Part shown: in pieces, positions 23,616 through 36,560 of the stretch
Numbering within the stretch: the first letter of the stretch is position 1
Layout: every line of letters begins with the position of its first letter
Source: Lophius americanus
Taxonomy: Eukaryota > Chordata > Actinopteri > Lophiiformes > Lophiidae
Direction: 5' to 3'
DNA length: 64,000 nucleotides
Assembly: GCA_037951165.1 (NCBI GenBank)
Contig: JBBDHG010000009.1
Location: 12,736,501-12,800,500, forward strand
Notes under the pieces: model-generated
Databases searched by the model: none
What the model was told of the DNA's origin: nothing
The model's input: only the letters and a program-made list of their open reading frames with translations
Made by a program: the position numbers and the translations under genes

Positions 23616-25377
23616 CAAACTCAACACTCACTCTCCTCCTGTCTAAGTGGCATGTTTACAGGATGTGTGGCCCCTGCAGATAGATGTGGTGGAGGTTAAC
23701 CTCCAGCCGCTTGCACAGTGCCTCCCTTCCTCTATAGCTTAGGCAAAGCCTCATGAGAGTACGTGCTGAATTGTTTACCGTTGTAGGGGAAAATACGGCT
23801 GATCAAAGGTCATTGACAAATGTCCCTCACTCTATTGTGACAAATGATAATGTTGAAATTAGAATTTAGCTGAAACCCCATACAGACACCTTGGCTGCTC
23901 TTTAACTTGTATTTATATTATTACCTTGAATAAATAAATGCCCATAAAAACTAGTGGACCTTCATTAAAGGTGATCGTTAAGTTGTAAGCATGTTTATTA
24001 CAGCCAAGCCAGTGACAGCCAAGGAGAGCTTCACCTCCACGCTGACCCCTGAACCTGCCATCCAGCGGAGAAGACATGAGCTGGCAGGCATTACCAAAGT
24101 CAGTGCTCAGAGCTAAATCTTTCCTTCTCACTGTGTGACTCAGTCATTGGCTTTGTGGCCCCTTTTCCTTGCCACCTTCAATCTCAGGGCTCTGAATGAC
24201 ACATAGAGGAGGAAGTGGGCTCTCCAGCCTGCCCCTCCTGCTTTCTCTAACTTGCACAGCAACATGCCAAATGTGCCTTTGCCTTCTCTCTGCTCCCTAT
24301 TAGTATTGGTATTATTAGGTATTAGGGATTCAGTGGCAGGGAGACATACTGCACTCATGCATTAAAGGTTATTGCATTTACGGAGTTTTTGGCGATGATC
24401 GGCTTTATTGGAGAAGTATTTTTACGTTTTACGTTTATTTGCTACCCGTAGTTAACACACAAGGCTAAAACTTGCATGCAAGAAGTATCGGGTTTTTGTG
24501 GTTCATATTTCTGCTGATTGCAGAGCATGGGTATTGCAGTTAATACCACTAATTTACCATGACAGGAAGAAGGGGACTATTTTGAACAATACAGATTTCA
24601 GAATAAAGCACATTTACATACGATTTTCGAGAAACCTTCCAATGCTCGTTAAAACGAAACTGTGTGTGTTTTCACTGGAAATTCCCCAGTGTACCACCAT
24701 TTTAGTAAATCCCTCATTTCAGACTTGAAATGTTGACATATTTGAATTAAGCATCTTCTTTGTTGAGGCAATAGATGTTTACGTACTCATCCCCTAAAAT
24801 CAGGGAAACACATGCCGATGATTTTGTTGATTGTCGTATTTTTATCCAAACAGATTTCAAAGTTGTCATTCAGGGCGTAATCTTTGACAGACTGGGGAAC
24901 AGCACGCTGGACGTCTTCAAGTAGACCCGTCCTACATCAGCATTACGTGTTCAGAAGACGCTACCTTTCACTTCTCTCCTCACCTCTCCAGCTCTTGCTG
25001 AGCATTTATTTTCAATAAATTAAAACTTATTGGAGGAAAAGGACTTAATAATTTGTCAGCAATGGCACTGGCTGCATTTCATCTACGATGTTGCACTGTC
25101 ACGGGTTTGGTCTGGGTTGAACCATGCCACTTCCCAGTGCCATGCAGAAACTAGCAAGTCAGTTGAAAGAAGAGTAATCTCACGAGTAGGGTTTTCATGC
25201 TTTCCCTTCTTAAACGGCAAGGTTTCAGGTTGCTCTCTGTTGTGCTTAATAATAATTGTAATATCCTTTATATAGATATGCATTGAAATAAATATATGTT
25301 AAGATTAAATTATACCTCTTGTCTAATTTTAATAAAGTAGTCGTCTATGTTTGGGAAAAAATCCAGGATTTTTATTT

Positions 25378-25401
25378 CATTGTTTGCATGAGCAAACAAT
25401 G
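25378..25401. repeat. Perfect 10-bp inverted repeat
   Basis: CATTGTTTGC (25378-25387) and its exact reverse complement (25392-25401) are separated by four bases. The halves include a forkhead-like TGTTTGC core on each strand. It could be a paired binding site or chance. Confidence 0.6.
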
Positions 25402-26021
25402 ATGGTCCGGTTGGCTCACAGCAGACTTTTACAGATGTCTTGTGTTCAGCAATTTGACAGTGCTCTCAGATGGACAACCATCCTTTTCTGGCTTCCATCT
25501 CTTGAATGTTGGGTGGAATTGTGACTGGAAGAACTGTTTTTTGCTTACGTGTGTCACGGTTGGACACAATAGAAGCTTTGGCCCTGAGCACCGGAGCTGT
25601 GCTGGAGCTCCATCACAAACTCCCGGCCCCTGGGTGATTCTTTTCCTTCCTCAGCTCAGTGGGCTTGATATCAGTTATGCGTCTCCATGTGATTGCTATA
25701 GGAGGCCGAAGGGCTTATTTGTTTTCTCCCTCGTTGCTCTTTGACTCGTTTCACTCAAACATGTCTGAAATATTGTTATATCTGGCAAAACGACTTTTTC
25801 ACAGAGTTATTGAATCATGTCAACTCGCCATCCCCTGAGTTTCAAATGAAAGCTGAGGAGAAATTAGCCATTGCTTCCACATGACAAGTTGGATCTATTA
25901 GTGTGCTATCGCCCTGCAAAGCATGAGCATCCAGCGGGCCACTGGGGACCACGGCTGGCTGTGCGTTCGTGCGTGTCACGCTCCTGGGGCATCAGAGCAA
26001 TGTTACAGACAGGAGGAGTTT

Positions 26022-26023
<2 letters not shown>

Positions 26024-26102
<79 letters not shown>
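26024..26102. repeat. (GA)n microsatellite, 79 bp uninterrupted
   Basis: About 39 perfect GA units with no interruption, ending at a short AT run. Frames across it give arginine-glutamate repeats that are artefacts. Its purity suggests a young, length-variable locus. Confidence 0.98.
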
Positions 26103-26106
<4 letters not shown>

Positions 26107-26451
26107 ATATTATTCAATGTCCTTTATTGGTGATTGTAAAATTAAGTTTAAGTTTAAAGTTTAAATGAAATTTTTAAAAAAAATCCTAACATTCGAGACC
26201 AGATAATTATTAAATTAAAGGGATAAATTGCACAAAATGAATTGTTAATAAACATATGTTAATGGAATTAAAGGAATAAAAAGTAAAAGAGATCAATTAT
26301 GAAGTAATTTTTTTTTTTTTAAGTACATCAAATATTAATAATAAATAATAATAAAATCAGGATGATTAATGACATAATGAAATAAAATATGTATTTATGA
26401 ATATAATACTTTACTATAAATACTCTAAATGGAATTAAACACTACATAAGA
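26103..26451. other. AT-rich low-complexity stretch
   Basis: Composed largely of A and T runs with TAATAATAAA and AAGTTTAAGTTTAAAG-like near-repeats and a T(12) tract near 26308-26320. No gene, splice signal or element end is evident. It lies between the GA microsatellite and the SINE. Confidence 0.7.
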
Positions 26452-26670
26452 ATCTCACTGGGTAGAGCATCCGTCTATCAATCAGAAGATTGCATGGTAG
26501 CCAGTTTGAATCCCAGCAGCATCTGCTTGTTGTGGGGTCGTTGAGAAAGACCCTGACACCCTAGCTCCCTAGCACTCCAAAGGGGCTGCCCACTGCTCCC
26601 TCGTGGATGGGTCAAATGCGGAGAAAGAGTTCTACTGTGAATGGCTGAATGTGATAAATAAAGAATGCAT
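26452..26670 (+). mobile_element. tRNA-derived SINE
   Basis: The head has a box-A-like ACTGGGTAGAGCATCC (26457-26472) and a box-B-like CAGTTTGAATCCCAG (about 26502-26516), spaced as in a tRNA gene. The body has GAGAAAGACCCTGACACC (about 26543-26560), GGGGCTGCCCACTGCTCCC (about 26582-26600) and GATGGGTCAAATGCGGAGAA (about 26606-26625), motifs I recall from common SINEs of percomorph fish. The tail is AT-rich (GATAAATAAAGAATGC). RNA polymerase III promoter pieces are present but diverged, so it is probably inactive. Confidence 0.75.
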
Positions 26671-28078
26671 TATTATAAAAGCATAAACATTTTTATTTTA
26701 TGTTTAAAAATAGCTATGTTTTCAGTTCCAGAGGAACTCTGGATGTTTGTTCCAGTTAGAATAGCGGGAAAAGAGTGGCTGAAAGCAGCATCACCAAATG
26801 TTTTTGTTTTGGTTGATGGGACAACTAGAACCACAGGATTTTAGAGGTCATCATGGTTTGTACACTATAATCATGTATCTAAGACAGTCTGATCCTGTTT
26901 TACCCGGGCTGAGCTGTAAAACATTACTTGACATCCAGGTTCCTTTGTCTAAAATACAGTTGATGAGTGAGTTTCAATCATCCGGAAACAGTGCCGTGTA
27001 CAATTGGGTGTCATCAGCGTAGCAAAAGAGATATTTTGACACTGTCTAGGGTAATTGAAAATTACTGGTCATAAAATTGGTCCTTCTTGCACCCCACAGG
27101 TAACAGCATGTGTTTTGAAGGTGTGGTCATCCATAGACATATAATTTATTTATTATGCTTTATATCCCTACCCTGTTCAATTGCTAATACATTTTTTTTT
27201 TTAATTATTATGTTTGACGATTGTTCGTTTTCCTTTCACCATAGTGCACAAACAGTTCAAGATGAATAACCAGCCAACTATTTTGCAAGTCAAATCTCTC
27301 ATTTCTGTGTATCACATTGCAATGCAATTTATTGAGAATTTGCAGAGTAATATTCAACCTCAAGCTTTCTACGACCAGTTTAAATAAATTGATCTGCAAA
27401 AATGAAATTTTGTACAAAACTAGATTGAAACGATGTGGTTTTAATGTGCATTAAGTCATTATATATATTTAGTTTGAATGTAACATGTAAAAACAAAAGG
27501 AACGATCACTTTTATTTATACAGTGCTATACAGTCTAACGCGCTCAGACTATTTTGTATATTATTCTGTTCAAATTAGTATTTTGTCACATACTTTGGTA
27601 TAGATTTTTGTACAGAGTCACTCTTGAAATGTAGTGTTTGTGAGACTACCTCTTTAGATAAAGGATTTACTCACTAACATTGAGGTCAAAGTGCCCCTTC
27701 CAACTTGGGGCCACAGGCTCAGTCATGTGTTGAGGTGTAATCAGTGTGGCTGTTCAACACATTAGCATTCCAGTTGTTGTTTGTTTTGGTATGATTATTC
27801 CATTGCCAGCAGGAGACAGAGTTTCATCTGCCTTGTTGTAAATGTTGACGTAGCATGGCTGCGGGTCAGATACCAACCTACACACATAAATACCCTGGGT
27901 CTGCCAGGTCAGTGACCTTGGACAGTGACAGTCTGCTGAACCACAGGCTCTCCTACACCATCATCACCATCATCATCGTCATTAGTTGCTGTATAAACAG
28001 AGCTCCATAAAAAATGTGACTTGCAGTGACTATTTGACAGCTGGGTTTTGATTTATGAATTGTTTTCTTATTTTTCAG

Positions 28079-28108
28079 GTATCTCAGTAACAAAGAAAAC
28101 ACATACCT
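28079..28108 (+). other. Candidate 30-nt microexon
   Basis: Preceded by a long pyrimidine tract and acceptor (GTTTTCTTATTTTTCAG, ending 28078) and followed by GTGAGTAC, a consensus-like donor. The length is a multiple of three. In one phase (one base, nine codons, two bases) it is open and would insert ten residues reading YLSNKENTYL after a split codon; the first phase has a stop. The base before the donor is T rather than the usual G, which weakens it. Short in-frame exons of this kind are typical of neuronal genes with very large introns. I do not recognise the peptide, and chance remains likely enough to keep confidence low. Confidence 0.25.
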
Positions 28109-31100
28109 GTGAGTACAATTTTTTTTTTGATTCCTTTAATGTATTTACACAATTGCATCATTTTAAGTTTGCAAAAATGGCATGTCAGACAGATTATACA
28201 AGCTAATAGGAAAATATCTCTCTACCACATATATAGTAGAAATATAAGATCATGTTTTTTCTCCCTGTGTTGACACTTCTTTCATCAGTGCCTATATACA
28301 CAATGTCGTCGGCATTGTAATTATTACTACCTTCAGTTACTGCAGATCCATGACATTTACTTTCACTATTGAGTATTTCTCCATCTGGAGAGAATATGAT
28401 GATAACCCCAGAGAGGAAATTAAAATGCTTTGCAGTCTTATGACTGTTTGATAATCACGCACAGTGGAAGCAGACAGTGTGCTGAAGCACTCCTTTGTTT
28501 TCTGTAAAGGCCTTGCAGCTGAGCAACGCGGATGTGGTGTTATGTGGTGGATTTTAACCTCTGAGGCTGCATTAACTATCAGGAGTTTGAATTTTTCAAG
28601 GGCAGATCATAACGCTAAATTTGAGAAACGCAGAGACTGTGTTTCACGCATGTCTCATCTGTGCAATACAAGACGTCTTTGTGCACAACGGCAGCAGCAT
28701 ACAGGCCCTTCCTTTTCAATTTCAGTCTGCTCATGAAGAATTGATGAATAGTCAAACCTGCAGAAATCAATGATTTCCAAGAGATTTGTACTGTCTTTTG
28801 ATGTGTGGGAAGTACAATCGAAAAGGCATGTGAAAACACTTTTGTCATGTGCGCCGCAGTTTGTCTGCGTGCCTCTATGGGTGTGTTTAAAACCCACTGT
28901 GAAAGTACAGGATACTAGCCCTGAAGCCTATCCTTTTTCCCTGATCACTCTGATGAAACTCGTGGAGAGGGACGGCCAGAGGGCTTTTCAGTAAGCGCGG
29001 CGGTCCGAGTGTTTCGGATTGAGAGTCTGTATTTCGCCGTGTAAAAGACGCCCCCCCTTTCTTGCGTCAGACAGCAGGGCAAAGGATAAGATCTTTCGTG
29101 CTAGACAACTCTAACTTACTCAAACAACCCTGTCAAAACTGCAGCATGATTATGTGCTAAGCTATTTGCCTCTCTGGATGAACTATAGTATTTTTCTGAT
29201 GTGTGTGAGTGTAGGCTCATTTTTGTGTCAGGATGTCTTCAAGGTAGAACAGAAATGTTTTGACCTACCATCTTCCACCCCACTATCTTAATTAGCACAA
29301 CACTAAGCACCTCTACACCAGAAGGAGGCTCAAATCAAAGAGCATGATTTAAGAGTCTTGGGTTCAAAGCCCTGGGCAGAGACTGGACTACACTGTCTCA
29401 TTTCAGTGAGAAATATTCAAATCTTGTCCAAGGGAGGAAATCAAAGTAAAGCCCCTTAATAAGTAGTTGATTGCTGTGCCTCACAGACAGGAAGCAGCTG
29501 TAGAACCTTGTCAGAGCTGTGTGCACAAGAAGACGTTCAAGGGCCAGTTAATGGTCATTGAACATTTAGAGGGAAGTGCTTTTTCGGAGAAGCCTGGTGA
29601 TTATATGGCTGTTGGAGTAATAATGAGGGAGATTTCTCTGCCCTACATGGTTATAGTCAGTCTGTGGCTCTATTTCTGTTCTTGAAGTGAAAACATTGGC
29701 TTCACCACTAGACCAGTCCACACTGCTGCTCTTAATGTGAGCTTGGCAAACTTGCTTGCATGTGTATGCGTGAGTTTGTGTGTTTGTGTGTAAGTGTGTG
29801 TGTGTTTTGAAGGTCTTCCCAGTCCAACCTAGACCACAGGGATGGTCCATGTCTTTGACTAACTCCCCACTCTGCCTGAGTGATCAAACCGCTGGAAGCT
29901 CCCTGCAATGCCTGTCCCCTCATCAATATAAATTACAGGGGCAGCTGCTCACTGGCAGATTCTCTCTTCTCCTCATCCCACCATCCCCCCAGCCCCATCC
30001 TCACCCCCAATCTTACTGGACTAATCATTAAGCCATCAGAAGGTGAAGTATTCTTAATGAAAACAAATACTTATATCATTGTGCCAGTGACTGTGACGTT
30101 CTCTCTCTGTTATGGCTGTTTTAAGGACTTTGGCGGATTTACTGTCTGACTGCAGCCTCTCTCTTCTCTCCCTGACTGCCCTTCTTTCTTCATTACCAAT
30201 AAGGGGCGGTACCACACAAACACTCATGCTTACCACAAGGCTGTAATTCTCGACAAGAAGTCAGCTGTGGTTTTCCTGTACATTTCCCCGAGTGGTTTGC
30301 ATTTGCTATGTTACTTAGATCTTTTTAGTAGCAGTTGACATAATCCCAAAAAAACGGCCTGTTTCAAAGAGAGATGACAGCAACAGATTCGGGGTTTAGA
30401 TCTTGTATGGTATTTTTTATTTGCCTCGATGCTGGACGCCTTCCCCTACGTCGGCCAGGCTAAGCTGTGATACGACTTTCTGTTTGGACCTGTTGAGAGA
30501 GTGATGGTGTGGAGCAGAGGATCAGATGCACCAGCTGATTACGCTGAGATTAGACATCTCACCTCTAATCTACCATCAACAGTCTGGGGGTTAGTCTGAA
30601 GCTCGAATATCAGAGAAAGTACCGACACACCCACACAGACATAGGTCATCTAGCCAGGATGTTCTTCCCCTAACAGAGAAGATCTCCTGATTACTCAGAG
30701 CTAACACTTTCTCTCTCCAATAGATAACTGATCTTTGTGTATGTCCAAGTTTCCTGATTGTTTCCGGTTAGTTTGTAAAAATAATTAGACAACACACTCA
30801 AAATAAATTAAACACTATGCATATAAATCCAACATAAAATCTAACAATATAATAATGAAGTCTAAAAATCTACATCTGATTTTCCAATTTTGACAAAGTC
30901 TGAGGAATGTAATCCTTAGAGAGACTATTCAAGCACTACCTGTGCATGTTCATTTAATGTTATCGTGGTTCACAGGTAATTTGCTGTTCTTACAAACCCC
31001 TGTATTGATTTGATTGATATGTGTTGTGTGTGAAGTGTGTTTGAGTTGATAGAGGGAGAAGAGGGGCCAGAAGGAGGCAGTAGCACAAACGCAACTCCAG

Positions 31101-34100
31101 GAAAAGGGAAAAGGAGACAGATTAGCGCCTCCTTTCTTCAGTCTCACAGCTGAAGAGAGTAGCTTTTCTCTGCCTATATTCATCTCCATTGTGGTGACGG
31201 ACCCTCACACTGATTGAGAAACATGGCCTCGCACCTGCTTCTTCATTTATTTGCGCGTTGCTTGTATTGAGTTTCTCTCGTCGGGGGATATGCACTCACA
31301 TAATGATAGTTTTAAAGGAACCGGAGGAGAGTGATTCTTCTTCACTGCCTTAGAAAAACAAACGGTGGAATTACTCATCAGTCACTGAGACCCTCTCAAC
31401 ATTATAAAGCCGGAGATGAGAAATCTCATGCATTCGAAACATTTTTGTCATGAAAGTTTTTTTATTTTGTTGGAAAAATATGCTATTATACTAATATTAT
31501 TAATAATATGAGTAACAGCTTTACCAATACCAGTAATATTCTCAGCGTTTTCACAACACTGTGACAGCTTCACACCTGCAATCACCTGCTTTACCTTCCA
31601 ATAAAATGGCAGATTCCGCTTGAATGTGTGAATTGCAGATCTGCATTATCTTTTGTGTGTGGAGGTGTTCATGTTTTAAGTGAACATGAGATTTATGGTC
31701 TTTAATAGGGCTGTACATTGCCAATTTAGGAGAATTATATGTCCTAGTTGCTGTCTAATTTTGCTTGGCAACTAGCACACTCCTGTGGAATCGCCCAGGG
31801 CCGTGTGAGTTGTCTCTGCAGTGTTCCATGCTCAGTGGTTGTTTGAAGGTATTTCATCACATTGTTGCCTTGATTCAGCTCTGTGGGGATTTTTTAGTTG
31901 CACTCACTTGGGAAGTGCATGCAGTACATTGTTAAGCTTGGGCTGATAATGAAGATCAGCCAGCCGGAGTCCCCTGAGCTACGAGAAGAGAGATAGTCTA
32001 TTGAAAGGCGCAGCACAGACATAGTGGGGCAAGAAGAGCGCACACAGCACTACACGGACACAGAGGAATCATCGGCACAACGCACACAGCAGTCAACTGC
32101 GCTGGAGTGTGTTGGAGTAAAAACAAAAAACAGTAAGCAAATTCAGTATAGTAGATTATTATTGCATATGCCAACCTTGTACTCACTAACCATTACTCCA
32201 GTTTTCTAAAATTGCTATTATTATGTTCAAACACTAGTTGAGCAATATTGCAATCAATTTAATGTTGCTGCCTTTTGTTAAATTTTTTTAGAAATTGACA
32301 TCGCGGGGCCCCACCAAGCACAGTCAAAAGGAAAAGGAAAGTTATTTGATTCTCAGCGTGGTGCCAGAACTCATTGTTTCCTCTTTTCCCACAGCAACAT
32401 TGAACGCTTAAATTGAACGCTTAAATGACACAGTCTTTTTCGCCCTTTATGCTGCAGGTTGTGTTTCATGTTACTCTATTTGTTTGCTCCAAAAGAGTAT
32501 TTTCTTTTGGTCATTTTGGTTGAATCCATAATAGAAGGCTATTTTTTTTCTGAAATAGGTCAGTGTAATCACAACACTGAGCGATGGACAGTCACTGTAA
32601 AACTTAAATCAATAGAGCTATCTATTTTTCGTAAACCAGGCCAGCATGATTTTTCTCCATTTTTCCTCTGCTGCCATACTTTCTGCCTTTCCAACACAAT
32701 ACGTCAGGGCCTCATTTTTCAGTGAAAACATTATGTCTGGCATTTTGTAAAATTACAAATGGCCTTTGTACATGTGCTTTCTTTGCATACATTGTTGCGA
32801 GTAAGGACTCTCCTTTTTATCACTTTCTTGGGGGCCCAGGGTGTTTTATGGGGAAGAAAGTGGCGAGGGGTGTACAGCAGCTTTTTATGGGGGTGCTCCG
32901 CTTTTGTTAGCTCTTAATCTGCTTCTTCTCGTGGTGACAGCCCTTTCAGAGAATTTGAGCCAGAGCAAAGAGAAGCCAAGTTGGCTTTTTCCTCAGCCCT
33001 TCCGTTTTTGTTTCTCACCCAATACTGAAAGCCTTGTCTTGAATGTTGTCAGACCAGAAAACAAGAGTAAGGGACATGTGACAAGAATACAATGCTCTGA
33101 TGGGCCAGCCAAAGCAAGTGGCCCCCATCTGCCGTGGGCGATTTCTCTTCTGCTGGCTGTCTGCCACCTCAGGTGAGAGTGGCCAGGGAGGGAGGGCTGG
33201 GCTGAGAATGTTGCTCCCGCCAGGCGAAGCAGTTGGCATGGCTGGAGGAGAATGGCCGACCGCAGGCTCTATGTGGCACGCAGTAAGCCAGCCTTTGCAC
33301 AAGTGCTGGTTATTTGTCACTAATCGGGTTTCTTGATTTTTTTTGCACTTTCCCGGGATACACACACAGTCAGAGAAGGATAGGAGCATCAGCATGTAAT
33401 GAAAGGTTTGATTCATGGAGGGCGGCAGAGGCAGAGGTCATGGAGCTCCTCCAGATATGATTCTGACTGATGCTGATAGCAGAGCTTTGAGATGGAGGGC
33501 AAAATTAAATGTCCTTGTGCCATCATCAAGTTCCTCAGTCACAGCCGTAAACTGTCCCCTCGTGCACAGAGCTTATCGCCTCTGACCAGCATGTATCTGA
33601 TGTTGATCATCTACACAGAATCTCACAGAAGTGCACTTTGAAACAAATTAAACCACACTTCACTGAAAATAAAATTTCTGATGCAATGTCATGCTAAAGA
33701 CTAAAGGCAAGTAAAATTAAAATGCAGTAATAATTGAATTCCTAAATTATTCAGCAGAATGATGTTAAATAATAAACCATGGTACTTGTAAGTTACTCCT
33801 GTATAAAATTATTTTTGAAATCATTTGTAAGCCCTAATAAAAGATCAATAAAAAGAAATATGTTGACACAAAACGCAATTCAGATTATTTTCATATTTAG
33901 AATCAAATATTTATCTTTAGATTTGAAGTGAGGATCATATGTCTCTGACAAATAATGTCATTGTGGTTATGAAGTAGAAAAAAGTAAGTGTGCGCAGGGA
34001 AAAAAGCAGAAGTGCTCACAAAAGCTTTTGGTGACATTATCCATTGACATTTGTGCTGATCGCATTGTGCGCGTTTTGTTGAATGTGCTTTACTAGAGGA

Positions 34101-34439
34101 ATGTTGTTTTTTTCCCACGTTGCTATTAATTTGCGTTTCTGTGGATGTGCAGCACGAGAACAGAGAGATGCGGTTAACCCATTGTGAAGCTAGCCGTCAT
34201 CATTAAGATTCTACAGATAACAGGCATGCGGAATTCTACTGCTCAGCATTATAGGATCGCAGACATCAAAGGAAGGTTTTCACTCGACTGTGTCTGTGGC
34301 AGGGTGAAGAACGGATGGGGGGAAATACAGGAAGGGAGAGATGGAGCCAGTAAAATTAGACAAACTGGGAGGAGAGAGCAGAGCATGTATACATACCTGC
34401 TCCAGTCAGGTGACAACAGGCTCACTATGATATGTTTGC

Positions 34440-34665
34440 TCCCTTCTGCATAATTAGCTTCTTGCTAAATCGGCGTTGTGTCTGATTAAGTAGCTGAGTC
34501 CTTAATAACAGAGTAGGTGACTGTGGTTTGGTTCATTTTAAAGATCAAGATCATTTCTCACCACGGGCATTAAAGTGCAGATCTGCATAATTCCAATCAA
34601 TTTGCTTACCTATGATAACGCCGTCAGCTCAGGCATAAATACACCTTCCCCTTTACATCCATCTC
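34440..34665. promoter_or_regulatory. Candidate conserved non-coding element
   Basis: Complex sequence with many homeodomain-like cores (CATAATTAGC, GATTAAGTAG, AATCAATTTGC) and the 12-bp palindrome TGCAGATCTGCA. It has no simple repeats and no reading frame of interest. Conservation is an inference. Confidence 0.25.
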
Positions 34666-36419
34666 ATTGCAAAGGTGGCGTCAATGTTTTTTTTTTTTCT
34701 TGGTGCAAATCTCGTTATTATATTTTCCCACTTCTATCACAATGAAGTCCCTCCTAATTCAGATTCCATTCTCTTTCATGCCTTTATGGGTTTTTTTTTG
34801 CCATTACATCAGAATGAGCTGCTCCACGGTGAGAGTATTGAATGTACAAGAGAGAGGAATATGCTGTTCTCCAGTATTGTGCTGGATTACAGAATCAAGG
34901 TCGACTCACAAGACACAGAGCAGCATTATCCCTTAATCCTGTGTTTTGGTTTCAAATAGCCTTTTTTACACCTAATCTTCACAAGTAAAATGACAAACAT
35001 GAATACTGAGGTAGGTATTTAAAGGTGCATTACCTGCGACGTTAAGGTCAAAGGCTTACGCTGACTTAAAGCGGCTCTATATTTTGTGAAAATAAAAAAC
35101 AGATGATCATGTGTTTGCTACTTATTTTGTTGTGATTGTATTACTGAAGATAAGAGAGTCTTGTGATTAAATTCCCTCAGGTGGTTTCCAATGGATCATT
35201 CTTGGAACTGTTGATGCAAACTGAATAATATCTTGTTTATTTTGTACTGGGATTTTTGGGATAATATTCCCACCAATTGCATTTTCCACTGGGAAAAACG
35301 AGTCAGCGGCCATAGAGGCTCCACCAGTGGCGGGGTTAGGGTCTTATGCGGATCAGACTCAGCCGTGGCAGAGCTAAAGGAAACTTAAAGGTGCTGTGAA
35401 AGACTAAAAGTGGGCCAGTCGCTGCTACCTCCTGTTGACCTACCTTGTTCAGAAGGTCCAGGAACAGACTGATGACAGGACTCCTCCTCAGCGGACCACA
35501 TTACTAATGTGTGAGGGTGCAAGGAGAGCACACCAAGTGATGAATCACTCCGCTGCACCCATGGCATCCTCATAAGTCAAGAGTAAAAGTGTTGAGAGTG
35601 CGCCCAGTAAAAGAGCTCCTTCATCCCGTCCACCGTAGAGAAACTCCGTCCAGGCCTCCGTCCAGAGGGTAGGAGGGAAGGCTAAGTGGTGCACATCATG
35701 TATAGCCTGAAGATCTCCCTCAATCTTGAAGAAAACATCAGTCCCTCCAGGAGCCCACTCGTATTTATAAAGCTGTTAGAACTTTAAAAAGTTGCTTTCA
35801 TGCTTGAAAAGAGCTGCTATTTTAAATAAATTGGGGTAATCTTTCATTGTGTTAATCTGGATTGCCTCTCAGGACCAACTTTATTACCTGGAGCCACACA
35901 GAGAGCGAGAGGGAACATTAAATATGTGTTAGTTTAAGCGTAATAGTTTTCTTTTGAGAGAAGCGAGCAGTCCCATGAAAACTGACTCATTTGTCACTTT
36001 ACAATTTGTATTTAGGGGGAATAATATTGAAATTGTTCAGGATAAAGGGAATGTCGGATATTGCAATAGATTTTCTGATTGAACAGACTTTTATTTGATT
36101 CATACTTCTCTTACATTGAGCTTTGTGTCTTTTTGTGTTTCTTCTTTTCTTCTAGCCTGAAGCCAGGAGGTTAACTATTTTAGTTTACATGCCTACCTCC
36201 CCCTAGAGCTGATTTTGCGCTATATTAGTGATGTTGGGGGAGTGTGTACGTTTGACGCTGGGTAATACATCACACACACCGGGGGGTCTCCCTGGTATGT
36301 TCCTCAATAATGAAGTTCATTCGTTAACTTCTCCTTCAAAGACCACGTTCCCCTGCTGCCCTTTTCAACAGCCATTCCAGAGACACCCTACCAACAAGAA
36401 AAAAACATCATCACCATGC

Positions 36420-36560
36420 TCTTCCTTTTGACGGGCTCAGCCGGGCATGAAGAATAAGCAGGTCCATTACCAATCCCTCATGCCTGGTTATAGCCATAAT
36501 TATCACAGGGAAAATGACCTGCTCTGTTTGGTTTGCAGTAGAGGGGTTGCACCTTACTAA
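36420..36560. promoter_or_regulatory. Candidate conserved non-coding element
   Basis: Repeat-free block with TAGCCATAATTATCACAGG (about 36491-36509) and flanking purine/pyrimidine-balanced sequence. It was called by contrast with neighbouring CT-rich and AT-rich DNA; evidence is weak. Confidence 0.15.

Larger units (their letters stand above)
19830..26023. other. Non-coding DNA, no gene seen
   Basis: Contains AT-rich parts (20.58-20.90 and 21.17-21.40 kb), candidate regulatory blocks at 21.93-22.19 and 23.40-23.60 kb, and a perfect 10-bp inverted repeat at 25378-25401. All frames are short (100 codons or fewer) and unrecognisable. A minus-strand segment (22134-22194) is flanked by splice-like signals and is described with the block that contains it. 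Confidence 0.6.

Noticed and set aside
26024..26102. Arginine-glutamate repeat proteins across the GA tract
   Set aside because: Pure artefact of translating (GA)n; the same applies to frames across the other microsatellites.
26457..26520. Functional tRNA gene
   Set aside because: Box A and box B are recognisable, but the rest cannot form a full cloverleaf by eye, and the downstream body and AT-rich tail are those of a SINE.
33015..33416. 133-codon minus-strand frame, the longest in the window
   Set aside because: Composition is not protein-like in a way I can tie to any family, and it overlaps plus-strand frames of similar length in a locally GC-rich stretch where stops are rarer.
36120..36200. 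Terminal exon after the very strong acceptor ending at 36155
   Set aside because: No open frame of interest, no clear polyadenylation signal close downstream and no supporting donor; the pyrimidine tract alone is weak evidence.
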